64,000 nt of DNA from Akkermansia muciniphila (lineage in GTDB: Bacteria; Pseudomonadota; Gammaproteobacteria; Burkholderiales; Burkholderiaceae_C): assembly GCA_943331105.2 (NCBI GenBank), contig CALQKH020000003.1:186001-250000 (forward strand). Reading direction: 5' to 3'. The notes below the pieces were generated by a model. It was not told the origin of the DNA and did no database searches. It saw only the letters and a list, made by a program, of their open reading frames with translations. Positions 10,456-19,545 of this stretch are shown in pieces (position 1 is the first letter of the stretch; every line of letters starts with the position of its first letter). Position numbers and translations under genes: made by a program.

Positions 10456-12143
10456 GCTTGTTCCTTGGTGTAACCCAGTGCGCTGTCTTTGGCACGGTCT
10501 TGTGCCGAGCGCTCATCTGGCGATCCCCAGCCACCGCCACCCGGCGTTTGCAGGCGCACACGGTCGCCCTTTTTCAGATGAATGCCCAGCATCTTGGACA
10601 CCATGGGTGGGGTTTTCCACTCGCCGTTTTGGCAGTACTCAAACACATTGGGCAGCGCAGGCTGGCCGCCATGAATGCCCTTGGGCGCAGACTTGCCGCG
10701 CTCGCCAAAAATGAAGGCCTCGGCGCTGTCTTCGAGCAATTCAATTTCGTAAATCGCACCCAAGCCACCCCGGTGCTGGCCATCGCCGCCCGAGCCGGGG
10801 CGCAAGGCCCACTGCGTGAAGCGCACCGGGTAGGCCGCTTCCAGAATCTCCATGGGCGGGATCGTGGCAGTCGAGATGGGCGCGTTGCCGTGTGACAGGC
10901 CGTCGCCATCCGAATGGCCGCCGTGACCACCGCCAAAAAAGCTGAACATCACCCAGCGCTGGCCTTTGCGCTTGTCGTCGGTGCGGTGGCCGGCAATCGA
11001 CAAGGCGTTGATGGTGCCGTAGGCATGGGCAACCGCCCGCTGCGGGTCGGCCAGGGCCGTGGCGCTGAAAATCACATCGATCATGCGCAAAATGGTTTCG
11101 GTGTAGCCGCCCACCGGGCGCGGGCGCGAAGCGCTGATGACCAAACCATCGGGAATCACAAAATCCACTGCATCGAGGACACCCGCGTTGGCGGGCACAT
11201 CGGGGAACACATGCTTCAAGGCCACATAACAAGCGGCCACCGCAGTAGCGCGTGAGATGTTCACCGGACCCGCGCATTGCGCCGAGGTGCGTGAAAAGTC
11301 CAGCGTCAACCGGTCACCGGCCACGGTCATGTCGAGTGCAATCGTCAGCAGTTCGTCTTTCACGCCGTCGTTGTCCAGCACGTCTTCAAAGCTGTAACGG
11401 CCATCGGGCAGGCTGGCGATGTGCGAACGCATCAAACGCACTGCGCGGCTGCGCAGCTCTACCAAGGCTTGTGCCACTTTGGCGTCGCCGTATTCGTCCA
11501 GCAGTCCGTCCAGGCGCCGTGCGCCCAATTCGAGCGCTGCCAACTGACCGTTCAGGTCGCCCCACAGGCTATCGGGCAATCGGGTGTTGGCCCGCAAAAT
11601 GGCCAGCACATCATCGTCCAGCACACCGCCGCGCAAGATCCGCACCGGCGGAATCTGCACCGCTTCTTGCCAGCACTCGGTGGCGGCTGGGTTGTAGTTG
11701 CCGGGCACCGCGCCGCCCACGTCGTGCCAGTGCGCAGCAGACGCCAAAAAGCAATACAACTGACCATTGCGAAAGCAAGGTTTGACCAGCTTGAAGTCGT
11801 TGGCATGCGTGCCACCTTCATACGGGTCGTTGAATAACCATACATCACCCGGCTGCATGCCGCCGCGCTCAGCCGCCACACGCATGGCCGCCCGCACCGC
11901 AAAAGCCATGGCACCTACAAACACCGGCAAGCCCGATTTGCCTTGGATCAGGGTGTCGCCGGTGACGGCGTCGTACAAGCCGTGGCAAGCGTCGTGCGCC
12001 TCGGCAATGATGGGGTTGAAGGCGCTGCGGTAGAGCGTCGCGTCCATCTCGTCGGCAATTTGTTCAAGCCGGCCGCGCAACACGGCCAAAGTCACGGGGT
12101 CCATGGCTGTCGCGGCAGGAGAAAGAGAATCGATCGGGTTCAT
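10452..12143 (-). CDS. hydantoinase B/oxoprolinase family protein (HyuB-like)
   Basis: DPVTLAVLRGRLEQIADEMDATLYRSAFNPIIAE, FNDPYEGGTHANDFKLV and C-terminal TPGGGGWGSP. Confidence 0.93.
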   Translation of the reverse strand: MNPIDSLSPAATAMDPVTLAVLRGRLEQIADEMDATLYRSAFNPIIAEAHDACHGLYDAVTGDTLIQGKSGLPVFVGAMAFAVRAAMRVAAERGGMQPGDVWLFNDPYEGGTHANDFKLVKPCFRNGQLYCFLASAAHWHDVGGAVPGNYNPAATECWQEAVQIPPVRILRGGVLDDDVLAILRANTRLPDSLWGDLNGQLAALELGARRLDGLLDEYGDAKVAQALVELRSRAVRLMRSHIASLPDGRYSFEDVLDNDGVKDELLTIALDMTVAGDRLTLDFSRTSAQCAGPVNISRATAVAACYVALKHVFPDVPANAGVLDAVDFVIPDGLVISASRPRPVGGYTETILRMIDVIFSATALADPQRAVAHAYGTINALSIAGHRTDDKRKGQRWVMFSFFGGGHGGHSDGDGLSHGNAPISTATIPPMEILEAAYPVRFTQWALRPGSGGDGQHRGGLGAIYEIELLEDSAEAFIFGERGKSAPKGIHGGQPALPNVFEYCQNGEWKTPPMVSKMLGIHLKKGDRVRLQTPGGGGWGSPDERSAQDRAKDSALGYTKEQA

Positions 12144-12643
12144 GCGGGCTTTCTTCTTCGAAGCAGGGGCAACAAGCCGCCTGCATCGACCATGTCCATT
12201 AAAAAATCAGGTATCGGCGCACAGTCCAGACGCTGACCACAGGCGCGCATCACCACAGGCCCGTCGCCATCAAATCGCACCGCAATCCGTTCGTCTGCTT
12301 GGATTTGATCGGCTTCAGGGCATGTCAAAAGCAAAAGCCCCAAATTGAAAGCATTGCGAAAATAAAGGCCGCTGTAGGAAGGCGCAATCACCGCAGCCAA
12401 GCCCAGATGGCGCAGCACGCCAGAGGCCTGCTCGCGGGAAGAACCGATGCCAAAGTTGGCTCCGGCCACGATCACATCGCCCGCCCGAACGCCGGTAGCA
12501 AAGTCGCTTCGTACCGCCTCCAGGCAGTGCTGGGCAATGACATCCAGACCGTGCTTCATGTAAGCACCAGGGGCCAAGGCATCGGTGTCCACGTCAGCAC
12601 CCAGACGCCACACCTTGGCGTTGTCAAATGCGCGCTGCGTCAT
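12140..12643 (-). CDS. 3-isopropylmalate dehydratase small subunit-like (aconitase swivel domain)
   Basis: FGIGSSREQASGVLRHLGLAAVIAPSYSGLYFRNAFNLG; LeuD-family signature. Confidence 0.88.
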   Translation of the reverse strand: MTQRAFDNAKVWRLGADVDTDALAPGAYMKHGLDVIAQHCLEAVRSDFATGVRAGDVIVAGANFGIGSSREQASGVLRHLGLAAVIAPSYSGLYFRNAFNLGLLLLTCPEADQIQADERIAVRFDGDGPVVMRACGQRLDCAPIPDFLMDMVDAGGLLPLLRRRKPA

Positions 12644-13920
12644 GCCATCACCTCGCGTGCATCGGTGATGCGTCCGCGCAAAGCAGAAGCCGCGACCGTG
12701 TAGGGCGAGGCCAAATACACATTCACACTGGCAGGACCCATGCGGCCTTTGAAGTTGCGCGCGGTGGTCGAGATCACAGTAGAGCCTTCAGGGAAAGTGG
12801 CACCGTAGCCCGCACACGCGCCACAGCTGTTGGGCAGCACCGTGGCCCCGGCGTCCAGCAAGGTTTGCATCACACCTTCTTGCGTGGCCTGCGCTTGTTC
12901 ACGGGCACTGGCGGGGGCCACCATCAGCTGCACACCCTGGGCCACATGCTTGCCTTTGAGCACCGAAGCTGCGGCGCGCAGGTCATCGAGTTTGGCGCCC
13001 GTGCAGGCACCGATGTAAGCGATATTGGGCAGCACATCAGCGAATGCGCCCACATCCCTTGTGTTGGCAGGGCTGTGCGGAGCCGCCACTTGGGGACTCA
13101 GGGCCGATGCGTCAAACCTGTAATCCTCAAATTCAGCGTCATCATCCGAGCACCACTGTTCGGCATTCACCAAATCAGCATCGCTCACGCCCACGCCGCG
13201 CAGGTATTGCAAGGTGGTGGTGTCGGCCGCAATCAAACCAACTTGCGCACCCATCTCGGCGCTCATATTGGACAGCGTCATGCGCTCGGCCATGGACAGC
13301 GCCTGGACCGCAGGACCGGCAAATTCGACCGCTTGGTATTGACCGCCGTTCATGCCAAAACGCCCCACCATGTGCAGCATCATGTCTTTGGCCGACACGC
13401 CCGATTGCAATCGGCCCGACCAGTGCATGCGCAAGGTACGCGGCACTTGCAGCCAAATTTGACCCGTCGCGCACACACCCAGCATTTCGGTGGCTCCGAT
13501 GCCAAACATGTAGCAGCCAAATGCACCGCCAGTGGGCGAGTGGGAATCCCCACCCACACACAACATGCCAGGCTTCAGATGACCCCGCTCGGGCAGCACC
13601 ACATGGCAAATGCCCTCGCTGTCGATGACGTGCGGCAATTGCCAGGTTTTGGCGGTGTCCCGGGTGATTTGGATGATCTTTTGGGCATCCGCGTCTTGGG
13701 CGGGTACATAGTGGTCGAGCACCAAAACGACTTTGTTTTTGTCCCAGATCTCAGCGCCCAGTTCGTCCAGCATGGGCTTCAAGCGACGAGGTCCTGACGA
13801 GTCATGGAACATGGCCAGATCGACCTTGCAGGTGACCAACTCACCGACCGCCACATGGCTTCGCCCGGCTGCACGGGCGATCAGCTTTTGGGCCAATGTT
13901 TGTGCAGGGTGTTGGCTCAT
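12640..13920 (-). CDS. 3-isopropylmalate dehydratase large subunit-like (aconitase/LeuC family)
   Basis: YIGACTGAKLDDLRAAASVLKG and LPNSCGACAGYG Fe-S cysteine motifs; GGDSHSPTGGAFG. Confidence 0.9.
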   Translation of the reverse strand: MSQHPAQTLAQKLIARAAGRSHVAVGELVTCKVDLAMFHDSSGPRRLKPMLDELGAEIWDKNKVVLVLDHYVPAQDADAQKIIQITRDTAKTWQLPHVIDSEGICHVVLPERGHLKPGMLCVGGDSHSPTGGAFGCYMFGIGATEMLGVCATGQIWLQVPRTLRMHWSGRLQSGVSAKDMMLHMVGRFGMNGGQYQAVEFAGPAVQALSMAERMTLSNMSAEMGAQVGLIAADTTTLQYLRGVGVSDADLVNAEQWCSDDDAEFEDYRFDASALSPQVAAPHSPANTRDVGAFADVLPNIAYIGACTGAKLDDLRAAASVLKGKHVAQGVQLMVAPASAREQAQATQEGVMQTLLDAGATVLPNSCGACAGYGATFPEGSTVISTTARNFKGRMGPASVNVYLASPYTVAASALRGRITDAREVMA

Positions 13921-14942
13921 TCAGGCTTGGCTCCTGCATACTGAACCACAGCCCGCCAACGCACAATTTCGCTGTCAACAAAGCGGGCAAACTCTTCGGG
14001 GCTGTTGCCCACGGGCGTGGCCCCTTCGTTTTCAATGCGGCGCCTGACCTCGGGCGACTGCACAGCGGCTCGCGCTGCATCGGCCAAGCGTTTGGTCAAT
14101 TCAGGGCTCATGCGGCCGGGACCGAACAGACCAAACCAAGCGCTCGACTCGTACCCGGGCAAACTTTCGCCAATGGCTTGCACCTCTGGGTAAGCTGGCA
14201 AACGTTTGGCACTGGTAACGCCCAGCGCCTTGAGCTTGCCCGCCTTGATGTGCGCTTGCACATTGCCCACGGCTGCGAACATCAAATCCACTTGACCGGC
14301 CAAGACGTCTTGGACCGCTGGGGCGGTACCGCGATAAGGGATATTGACAATGAACACGCCCGACTGCATCTTGAAAGCATCACCAGCCATGTGCAGCGAC
14401 GAACCCAAAGCGCCAATCGCAAAGTTGAGTTGTCCAGGCTTGGACTTGGCCAACGCAATCAGCTCTTTGATGTTGTTCGCAGGCACTTTGGGGTGAGCCA
14501 CAAGCACCGAGGGCGATGTCGACACCATGGTCAAGGGCGTGAAGTCCTTCACCGGGTCAAAGGGCAGGCTGGGGTACAAAGAGGCATTGATGGCGTGGCT
14601 GGTAAAACTCATCAGCAGCGTATTCCCGTCCGGTGCCGCTTTGGCCACGGTGTCTGCAGCCAAGTTGCCGCCTGCTCCAGGGCGATTTTCCACCACCACC
14701 GTACGGCCCAGCTGAGGACCCAACACCTGAGCCAGTGTGCGCGCCATCGTATCGGTCGTGCCGCCAGCGGGAGCACCCACCAAAATTCGGATGGGCGGTT
14801 GCGACTGGGCTTGCGCACAACCCGCAAAGGCCAAGGCCGCACCCAAGGTCAATAAACGGCGAGAAATCATGGGACTTGTTGGCATGAAAACTCCTTTGAA
14901 AAAGAGAAGATGAATGGGATTGAGGTTGAACAGCACGGGCAT
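13917..14942 (-). CDS. Bug-family substrate-binding protein
   Basis: QPPIRILVGAPAGGTTDTMARTLA and VVENRPGAGGNLAADTVAKAAPDGNTLL. True start is possibly 14885 (MPTSPMISRR). Confidence 0.92.
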   Translation of the reverse strand: MPVLFNLNPIHLLFFKGVFMPTSPMISRRLLTLGAALAFAGCAQAQSQPPIRILVGAPAGGTTDTMARTLAQVLGPQLGRTVVVENRPGAGGNLAADTVAKAAPDGNTLLMSFTSHAINASLYPSLPFDPVKDFTPLTMVSTSPSVLVAHPKVPANNIKELIALAKSKPGQLNFAIGALGSSLHMAGDAFKMQSGVFIVNIPYRGTAPAVQDVLAGQVDLMFAAVGNVQAHIKAGKLKALGVTSAKRLPAYPEVQAIGESLPGYESSAWFGLFGPGRMSPELTKRLADAARAAVQSPEVRRRIENEGATPVGNSPEEFARFVDSEIVRWRAVVQYAGAKPE

Positions 14943-14962
14943 TCAAATGGTTTGACCATGGG

Positions 14963-15673
14963 TCACATGCCCAGGTAAGCCTGCCTGAGGGTGTCGCTGG
15001 CCAACAATTCGCCAGGTGTTCCACTGAAGCGAATATGTCCGTTTTCCATCACATAAGCACGGTCAGAAATGTCCAGGGATTGGCCCACGTTTTGTTCCAC
15101 CAATAAAATCGACAAACCGGTGCTGCGCAGTTGAGAAATAAGGCCAAACAACTCTTCGACCAACAACGGTGACAAGCCCAGAGATGGCTCATCCAAAATC
15201 AGCAAACGCGGCTCGGCCATCAATCCTCGGCCAATGGCGAGCATTTGCTGTTCGCCACCACTCAAGGTGCCTGCCAACTGGCTGACGCGCTCTTTGAGGC
15301 GCGGAAAGGTTTCGTAAACCTTGTCCAAGTTCTGAAGGCGTCGCGCTCGTCCCCGCGTGAAGGCTCCCAGCTCCAGGTTTTCGTGAACGCTCAAGTTCGG
15401 AAACACCTTGCGGCCTTCAGGCACATGAATCAGGCCACGAACCACCACTTGGCGGGAATGCAAACCGGTGATGTCATGCCCGTCAAACTGCACCTGCCCA
15501 GCGCGCGTGGCCACCAAACCGCTCAGGGTCAAATTGAGCGTGGTCTTGCCTGCACCGTTGCTACCCAGCAGCGCCACCAATTCACCCGGCATCACATGCA
15601 AATCGACACCGCGCAAGACTTCGACCACGCCGTAGCCTGACTTGATGCCTTGGACATTCAAGAGGGCGCTCAT
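14963..15673 (-). CDS. branched-chain amino acid-type ABC transporter ATP-binding protein (LivF-like)
   Basis: Walker A GSNGAGKTT, signature LSGGEQQML, Walker B LLILDEPSLGL. Confidence 0.92.
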   Translation of the reverse strand: MSALLNVQGIKSGYGVVEVLRGVDLHVMPGELVALLGSNGAGKTTLNLTLSGLVATRAGQVQFDGHDITGLHSRQVVVRGLIHVPEGRKVFPNLSVHENLELGAFTRGRARRLQNLDKVYETFPRLKERVSQLAGTLSGGEQQMLAIGRGLMAEPRLLILDEPSLGLSPLLVEELFGLISQLRSTGLSILLVEQNVGQSLDISDRAYVMENGHIRFSGTPGELLASDTLRQAYLGM

Positions 15674-16455
15674 ACCGTGGACTCCTGTGCAACATGCGCT
15701 GATTGACTTTGAGCCGCGCTCTTTTGCAAACGCTCCGCCGTGCCATGGCCCAAATAGGCCTCCACAACGGCTTGGTTGCGGGTGACCTCGGCGGGAGTGC
15801 CTTGGGCAATCAGTTGTCCTTGCGCCAGCACCCAGACCTCTTGCGCCAGGCTCATCACAGCTTGCATGACGTGCTCGATCATCAGCACCGTCACGCCGCT
15901 TTGGGCAATGCCTTGCACCACTGGGATCATCTCGGCAATTTCTTGAGGGTTCAGGCCTGCCAGCACCTCGTCGAGCAGCAACAAGCGTGGACGCGTAGCC
16001 AGTGCACGCGCCAGCTCCAAGCGTTTGCGGCCAGCCACCGTCAGGTCGCTGGCCAGCTTGTCCAGCTGTGGGCTCAGGCCTACTTGTTGGGCGACCGATT
16101 CGGCAAATTCAAGCGCCTTCGCGCGGCCTGGCAAATGCAAGTGGGCTCCCACCGCGATGTTCTCACGCACGGTTTGCGCCGCAAAGGGCTGCACGATCTG
16201 GAAAGTACGTGTCAGGCCCATGCGGGCATTCAGATGCGGCGGCTGGCCCGTGATCTCTTGACCGGCAAACACCACACGACCCGTATCCGGTGTCAAAAAG
16301 CCCGACATGAGCGCGAACAAAGTCGTCTTGCCCGCGCCGTTGGGCCCAATCAAGGCGCTCAGACGCCCTTGCGTCACCGACAGGCTCACGTTTTGCACGG
16401 CCTTCAAGCCGCCAAAGGACTTGTCCACGCCCTCGATCTGCAGCAGCGTGCTCAT
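15670..16455 (-). CDS. ABC transporter ATP-binding protein (LivG-like)
   Basis: GPNGAGKTTLFALMSGFL, MGLTRTFQIVQPF; start at 16455 (MSTLLQIEGVDKSF), 4-bp overlap with livM-like. Confidence 0.9.
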   Translation of the reverse strand: MSTLLQIEGVDKSFGGLKAVQNVSLSVTQGRLSALIGPNGAGKTTLFALMSGFLTPDTGRVVFAGQEITGQPPHLNARMGLTRTFQIVQPFAAQTVRENIAVGAHLHLPGRAKALEFAESVAQQVGLSPQLDKLASDLTVAGRKRLELARALATRPRLLLLDEVLAGLNPQEIAEMIPVVQGIAQSGVTVLMIEHVMQAVMSLAQEVWVLAQGQLIAQGTPAEVTRNQAVVEAYLGHGTAERLQKSAAQSQSAHVAQESTV

Positions 16456-17429
16456 GATTTGTCTCCATCCGACTTGCTCCCGCGCAACCATTGCAACGGC
16501 GTGATGGTGCCCAGCCCCGCAATGCCGCGCGGCAAGAACATCACGATCACGATCAGCACCACGCCATAAATGACCATGTTGATGCCCGGAAGTTGCCCAA
16601 ACAAATTGCGCGTGACATCGGCCAAGATGTGCAGGCTCACCGCGCCCAAGAGCGGGCCCCACAACGTGCCCATGCCGCCCACAATCGCCCCCACCAAGGC
16701 CTCGACCGAGGTGTGCGCCCCAAAGGCGATGCCCGGGTCGATGTACTGGAACACCTGCACATAAAACGCACCGCCTGCGCCCATCAGGCCGCCGGACAAC
16801 ACGGTGGCGATCAGCTTGACGCTGAAAGGGTTCACGCCAATGGCGCGGGCCGCGTCTTCGTTGTCTCGCACCGCCTGCAAGTAAGCGCCAAAGCGAGAGT
16901 GACGCAGCCACGCGGTGATGCACAGCGCCAGCGTGACCAAGCCCAGCATGAGCCAGATGAAACCGGCGCGGCTGCCAAATTGCATGTTCGCAGTCGACTC
17001 TTTGAGCGGCAGCATCATGCCCACACCCGCCCCGGTAAAGGGCACCGAGGTGGCCAAAATGCGGAACACCTCAGCAAAGGCCAGCGTGACCAGCGCGAAG
17101 TATGAGCCCTTGAGGCCATAGCGGAATGAGGCCGCGCCCACAAAGGCCCCCACACCCGACGCAAACACCATGGCCAGCGGCAAAGCGACCCAGGGGCTCA
17201 GGCCCCACTGCATTTGCGCGATGGCCTGCACGTATGCGCCCGTGCCAAAAAACAGCGCATGGCCAAACGAAAACTGTCCACCAAAACCACCCAGCACGTT
17301 CCACGCCTGCGACAACAGACACGCGTACAAAGACGTCATGACGAAGTTGAGCATCACGCCCGAATCGGTGAACAAGGGCACCGCCCCCACCAGCACCACA
17401 AACAGCACGATGTTGCGAAAGTCTTTCAT
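16452..17429 (-). CDS. ABC transporter permease (LivM-like)
   Basis: Hydrophobic permease; WNVLGGFGGQFSFGHALFFGTGAY. Confidence 0.9.
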   Translation of the reverse strand: MKDFRNIVLFVVLVGAVPLFTDSGVMLNFVMTSLYACLLSQAWNVLGGFGGQFSFGHALFFGTGAYVQAIAQMQWGLSPWVALPLAMVFASGVGAFVGAASFRYGLKGSYFALVTLAFAEVFRILATSVPFTGAGVGMMLPLKESTANMQFGSRAGFIWLMLGLVTLALCITAWLRHSRFGAYLQAVRDNEDAARAIGVNPFSVKLIATVLSGGLMGAGGAFYVQVFQYIDPGIAFGAHTSVEALVGAIVGGMGTLWGPLLGAVSLHILADVTRNLFGQLPGINMVIYGVVLIVIVMFLPRGIAGLGTITPLQWLRGSKSDGDKS

Positions 17430-18298
17430 GCCTTCGCTCCAAAAAATCCTTGTGGCCTCAGCAAAAGCACCGCAATGAAAATCACAAAAATACCCACTTG
17501 ACCCAGGGACTCACCCAGCAGCAAACCGCCCAGCGACTCGACCACACCAATGAGCAAACCACCGAGCAAAGCCCCGGTAAAACTGCCCATGCCGCCCAAC
17601 ACCACGATGGTGAAGGCCACCAGCACAAAGCCGTTGCCCACTTGCGGGTTCACGTAATAGGCCGGCATCAAAAAGCAGGCTGCAGCGCCCAAACTGGCCA
17701 GGCCCAAACCAAAACACATGGCATACACATGGTCCACATCGATGCCCATCAAACGTGCGCCTTGCTTTTCTTTGGAGACAGCGCGGATGGCGCGGCCTAA
17801 ATCGGTTTTTTCCACAATCAGTAAGAGCACAGCCGACACCACCAGTGCGCCAGCAAAGGACACCAGTTTGGGCAGTGCAATGAAGGCCGGGCCGATCTCG
17901 ACCGTGGTCAAGGTGTAAGAGGTCTCGATGGTGCGGGTGTCGGATTTGAAAAACAGCAGCGCCAGGTTTTCGAGCACGATCGAGAGGCCCAGCGTGACCA
18001 ACAAAATGTTTTCGTCCTTGCCGTGGCTGGCGCGGTTGATGACACCGCGTTGCAGCGCATACCCCAGAAAAAACATGGCCGGCACCATGATGGGCAGGGC
18101 CATGTAGGGATCGACCCCGAACTGTTGCTTCAACATGTACACGCCATACAGCGCCACCATCAATGACGCGCCATGCGCAAAATTGATGATGTGCAATACG
18201 CCATAAATGAGCGTGAGGCCCAGTGCGATCAGCGCATACACGGCACCTGTGGTGATGCCGTTGAGCATCGAAGGAAACAGGATGTTGAAGTCCAGCAT
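17426..18298 (-). CDS. ABC transporter permease (LivH-like)
   Basis: NGITTGAVYALIALGLTLIYGVLHIINFAHG, a LivH hallmark. Confidence 0.93.
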   Translation of the reverse strand: MLDFNILFPSMLNGITTGAVYALIALGLTLIYGVLHIINFAHGASLMVALYGVYMLKQQFGVDPYMALPIMVPAMFFLGYALQRGVINRASHGKDENILLVTLGLSIVLENLALLFFKSDTRTIETSYTLTTVEIGPAFIALPKLVSFAGALVVSAVLLLIVEKTDLGRAIRAVSKEKQGARLMGIDVDHVYAMCFGLGLASLGAAACFLMPAYYVNPQVGNGFVLVAFTIVVLGGMGSFTGALLGGLLIGVVESLGGLLLGESLGQVGIFVIFIAVLLLRPQGFFGAKA

Positions 18299-18322
18299 CG
18301 GGGTCTTTCAGGTCTGCGCAGT

Positions 18323-19525
18323 TCAGCCCTTGAGCGGGAAAATCGGCTCAATCTCGCGGTAGTCGCGCGGCACAATCACCTTGATGTCGCCTTTGTGGAC
18401 CTGGGTCATCAAAGGCTGTGCGCCCATGTTCTGGCCATTGACAAACTGCGTGGGGCCGTAGGGCATGATGTGGTTGGCGAACTTGCTCGCAGCCAGGGCG
18501 TCGATGATGGCGGCGCGGTCGGTGGACTTGGCGCGTTCGATCGCATCGGCCAACAAGCTCATGGCGGTGTAGGTCATGAACACTTCGTAGCTGAAGAACT
18601 GACCCTGTGCTTCCACGCGTTTGCGCAACTCGGCCGAGCGTTTGTCACGTGGATTGAACCAGTGGTTGCAGTCGATGATGCCGTTGGCCGCATCAGGAAA
18701 CTCCTTGACGAACTTGTAGCTAGAAGCCGCGCCGCCCAGCACCGAGTAAATGGCTTTGGGCGTGATTTTTTGCTGCTGCAAGGTGCGCACCAACAAGGCG
18801 TATTCGTTGTAGTAGTTGGCCGGGATCAGGATGTCGGGGTTGACCTGCTTGATGCGCAGCGCGATGTTGTTGAAGTCACGCGTAGGGTTGGCGTGTTTGA
18901 TGATTTCTTTGACTTCGTAACCATAGCCGGGCAGCTCTTTGGCCAGCAAGTTAGCCGTGCCTGTGCCGAACAGCGACTCTTCGTGCACGATCATCACCGT
19001 ACGGGCGGGCTTGCCTGCGGCCGTGTTCAAAACGTGCAGGCTGGACACGGCCACTTCGGCGCATTTTCTGTAACCGGGGCCAAAGCGGAAAGTGTTTTTC
19101 AAGCCGCGCTCGACGATTTGGTCAGCCACGCCCACATCCACCACATGGGGCAGGTTGTATTTGGCTGCGGCTTGGGTGGTGGCCAAGCAAATGGCCGAGG
19201 CAAATGCCCCCACCACAGCACTGACACCCGCTTCATTCATCTTTTCAATTTCGGCTGCACCCGCTTGGGGGTTGGACTGCGCATCTCCCAGCATGGCTTC
19301 AATCTTGGCACCGCCCAAAGACTTGATGCCGCCAGCTTTGTTGATGTCTTCAATGGCCATCATCGCGCCCAAGCGACACTGCTGGCCCGAATAAGCCAAG
19401 GCACCGGTGACGGGGTGCAGCACACCCACTTTGATGGTTTTGGGCTGAGCGCCCCCCACCAACGGAAAAGCGAGCGCCGAGGCCGCAGCAGCGGACTGGC
19501 CCATGAAAGTGCGACGTGAGGTCAT
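18323..19525 (-). CDS. ABC transporter substrate-binding protein (LivK-like)
   Basis: TSRRTFMGQSAAAASALAFPLVGGAQ signal; KVGVLHPVTGALAYSGQQ. Start at 19525 preferred over 19582. Confidence 0.9.
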   Translation of the reverse strand: MTSRRTFMGQSAAAASALAFPLVGGAQPKTIKVGVLHPVTGALAYSGQQCRLGAMMAIEDINKAGGIKSLGGAKIEAMLGDAQSNPQAGAAEIEKMNEAGVSAVVGAFASAICLATTQAAAKYNLPHVVDVGVADQIVERGLKNTFRFGPGYRKCAEVAVSSLHVLNTAAGKPARTVMIVHEESLFGTGTANLLAKELPGYGYEVKEIIKHANPTRDFNNIALRIKQVNPDILIPANYYNEYALLVRTLQQQKITPKAIYSVLGGAASSYKFVKEFPDAANGIIDCNHWFNPRDKRSAELRKRVEAQGQFFSYEVFMTYTAMSLLADAIERAKSTDRAAIIDALAASKFANHIMPYGPTQFVNGQNMGAQPLMTQVHKGDIKVIVPRDYREIEPIFPLKG

Positions 19526-19545
19526 GAGAACATCCTTTAAGTAGG

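Noticed and set aside
8944-10473. 509-aa plus-strand ORF opposite the hyuA-like gene
   Set aside because: Shadow ORF from GC-rich codon bias (His/Arg/Gly/Ala-rich); the minus-strand HyuA has clear family motifs.
12628-13797. 389-aa plus-strand ORF opposite the leuC-like gene
   Set aside because: Antisense shadow with no recognisable domain, while LeuC motifs are on the minus strand.
12140-13920. Considered as the housekeeping leucine biosynthesis leuCD
   Set aside because: Embedded in a catabolic transport operon with no leuB/leuA neighbours, so biosynthetic assignment is not justified without phylogeny.
18173-19519. 448-aa plus-strand ORF opposite the livK-like gene
   Set aside because: Antisense shadow of the substrate-binding protein gene; composition typical of a GC-driven frame.
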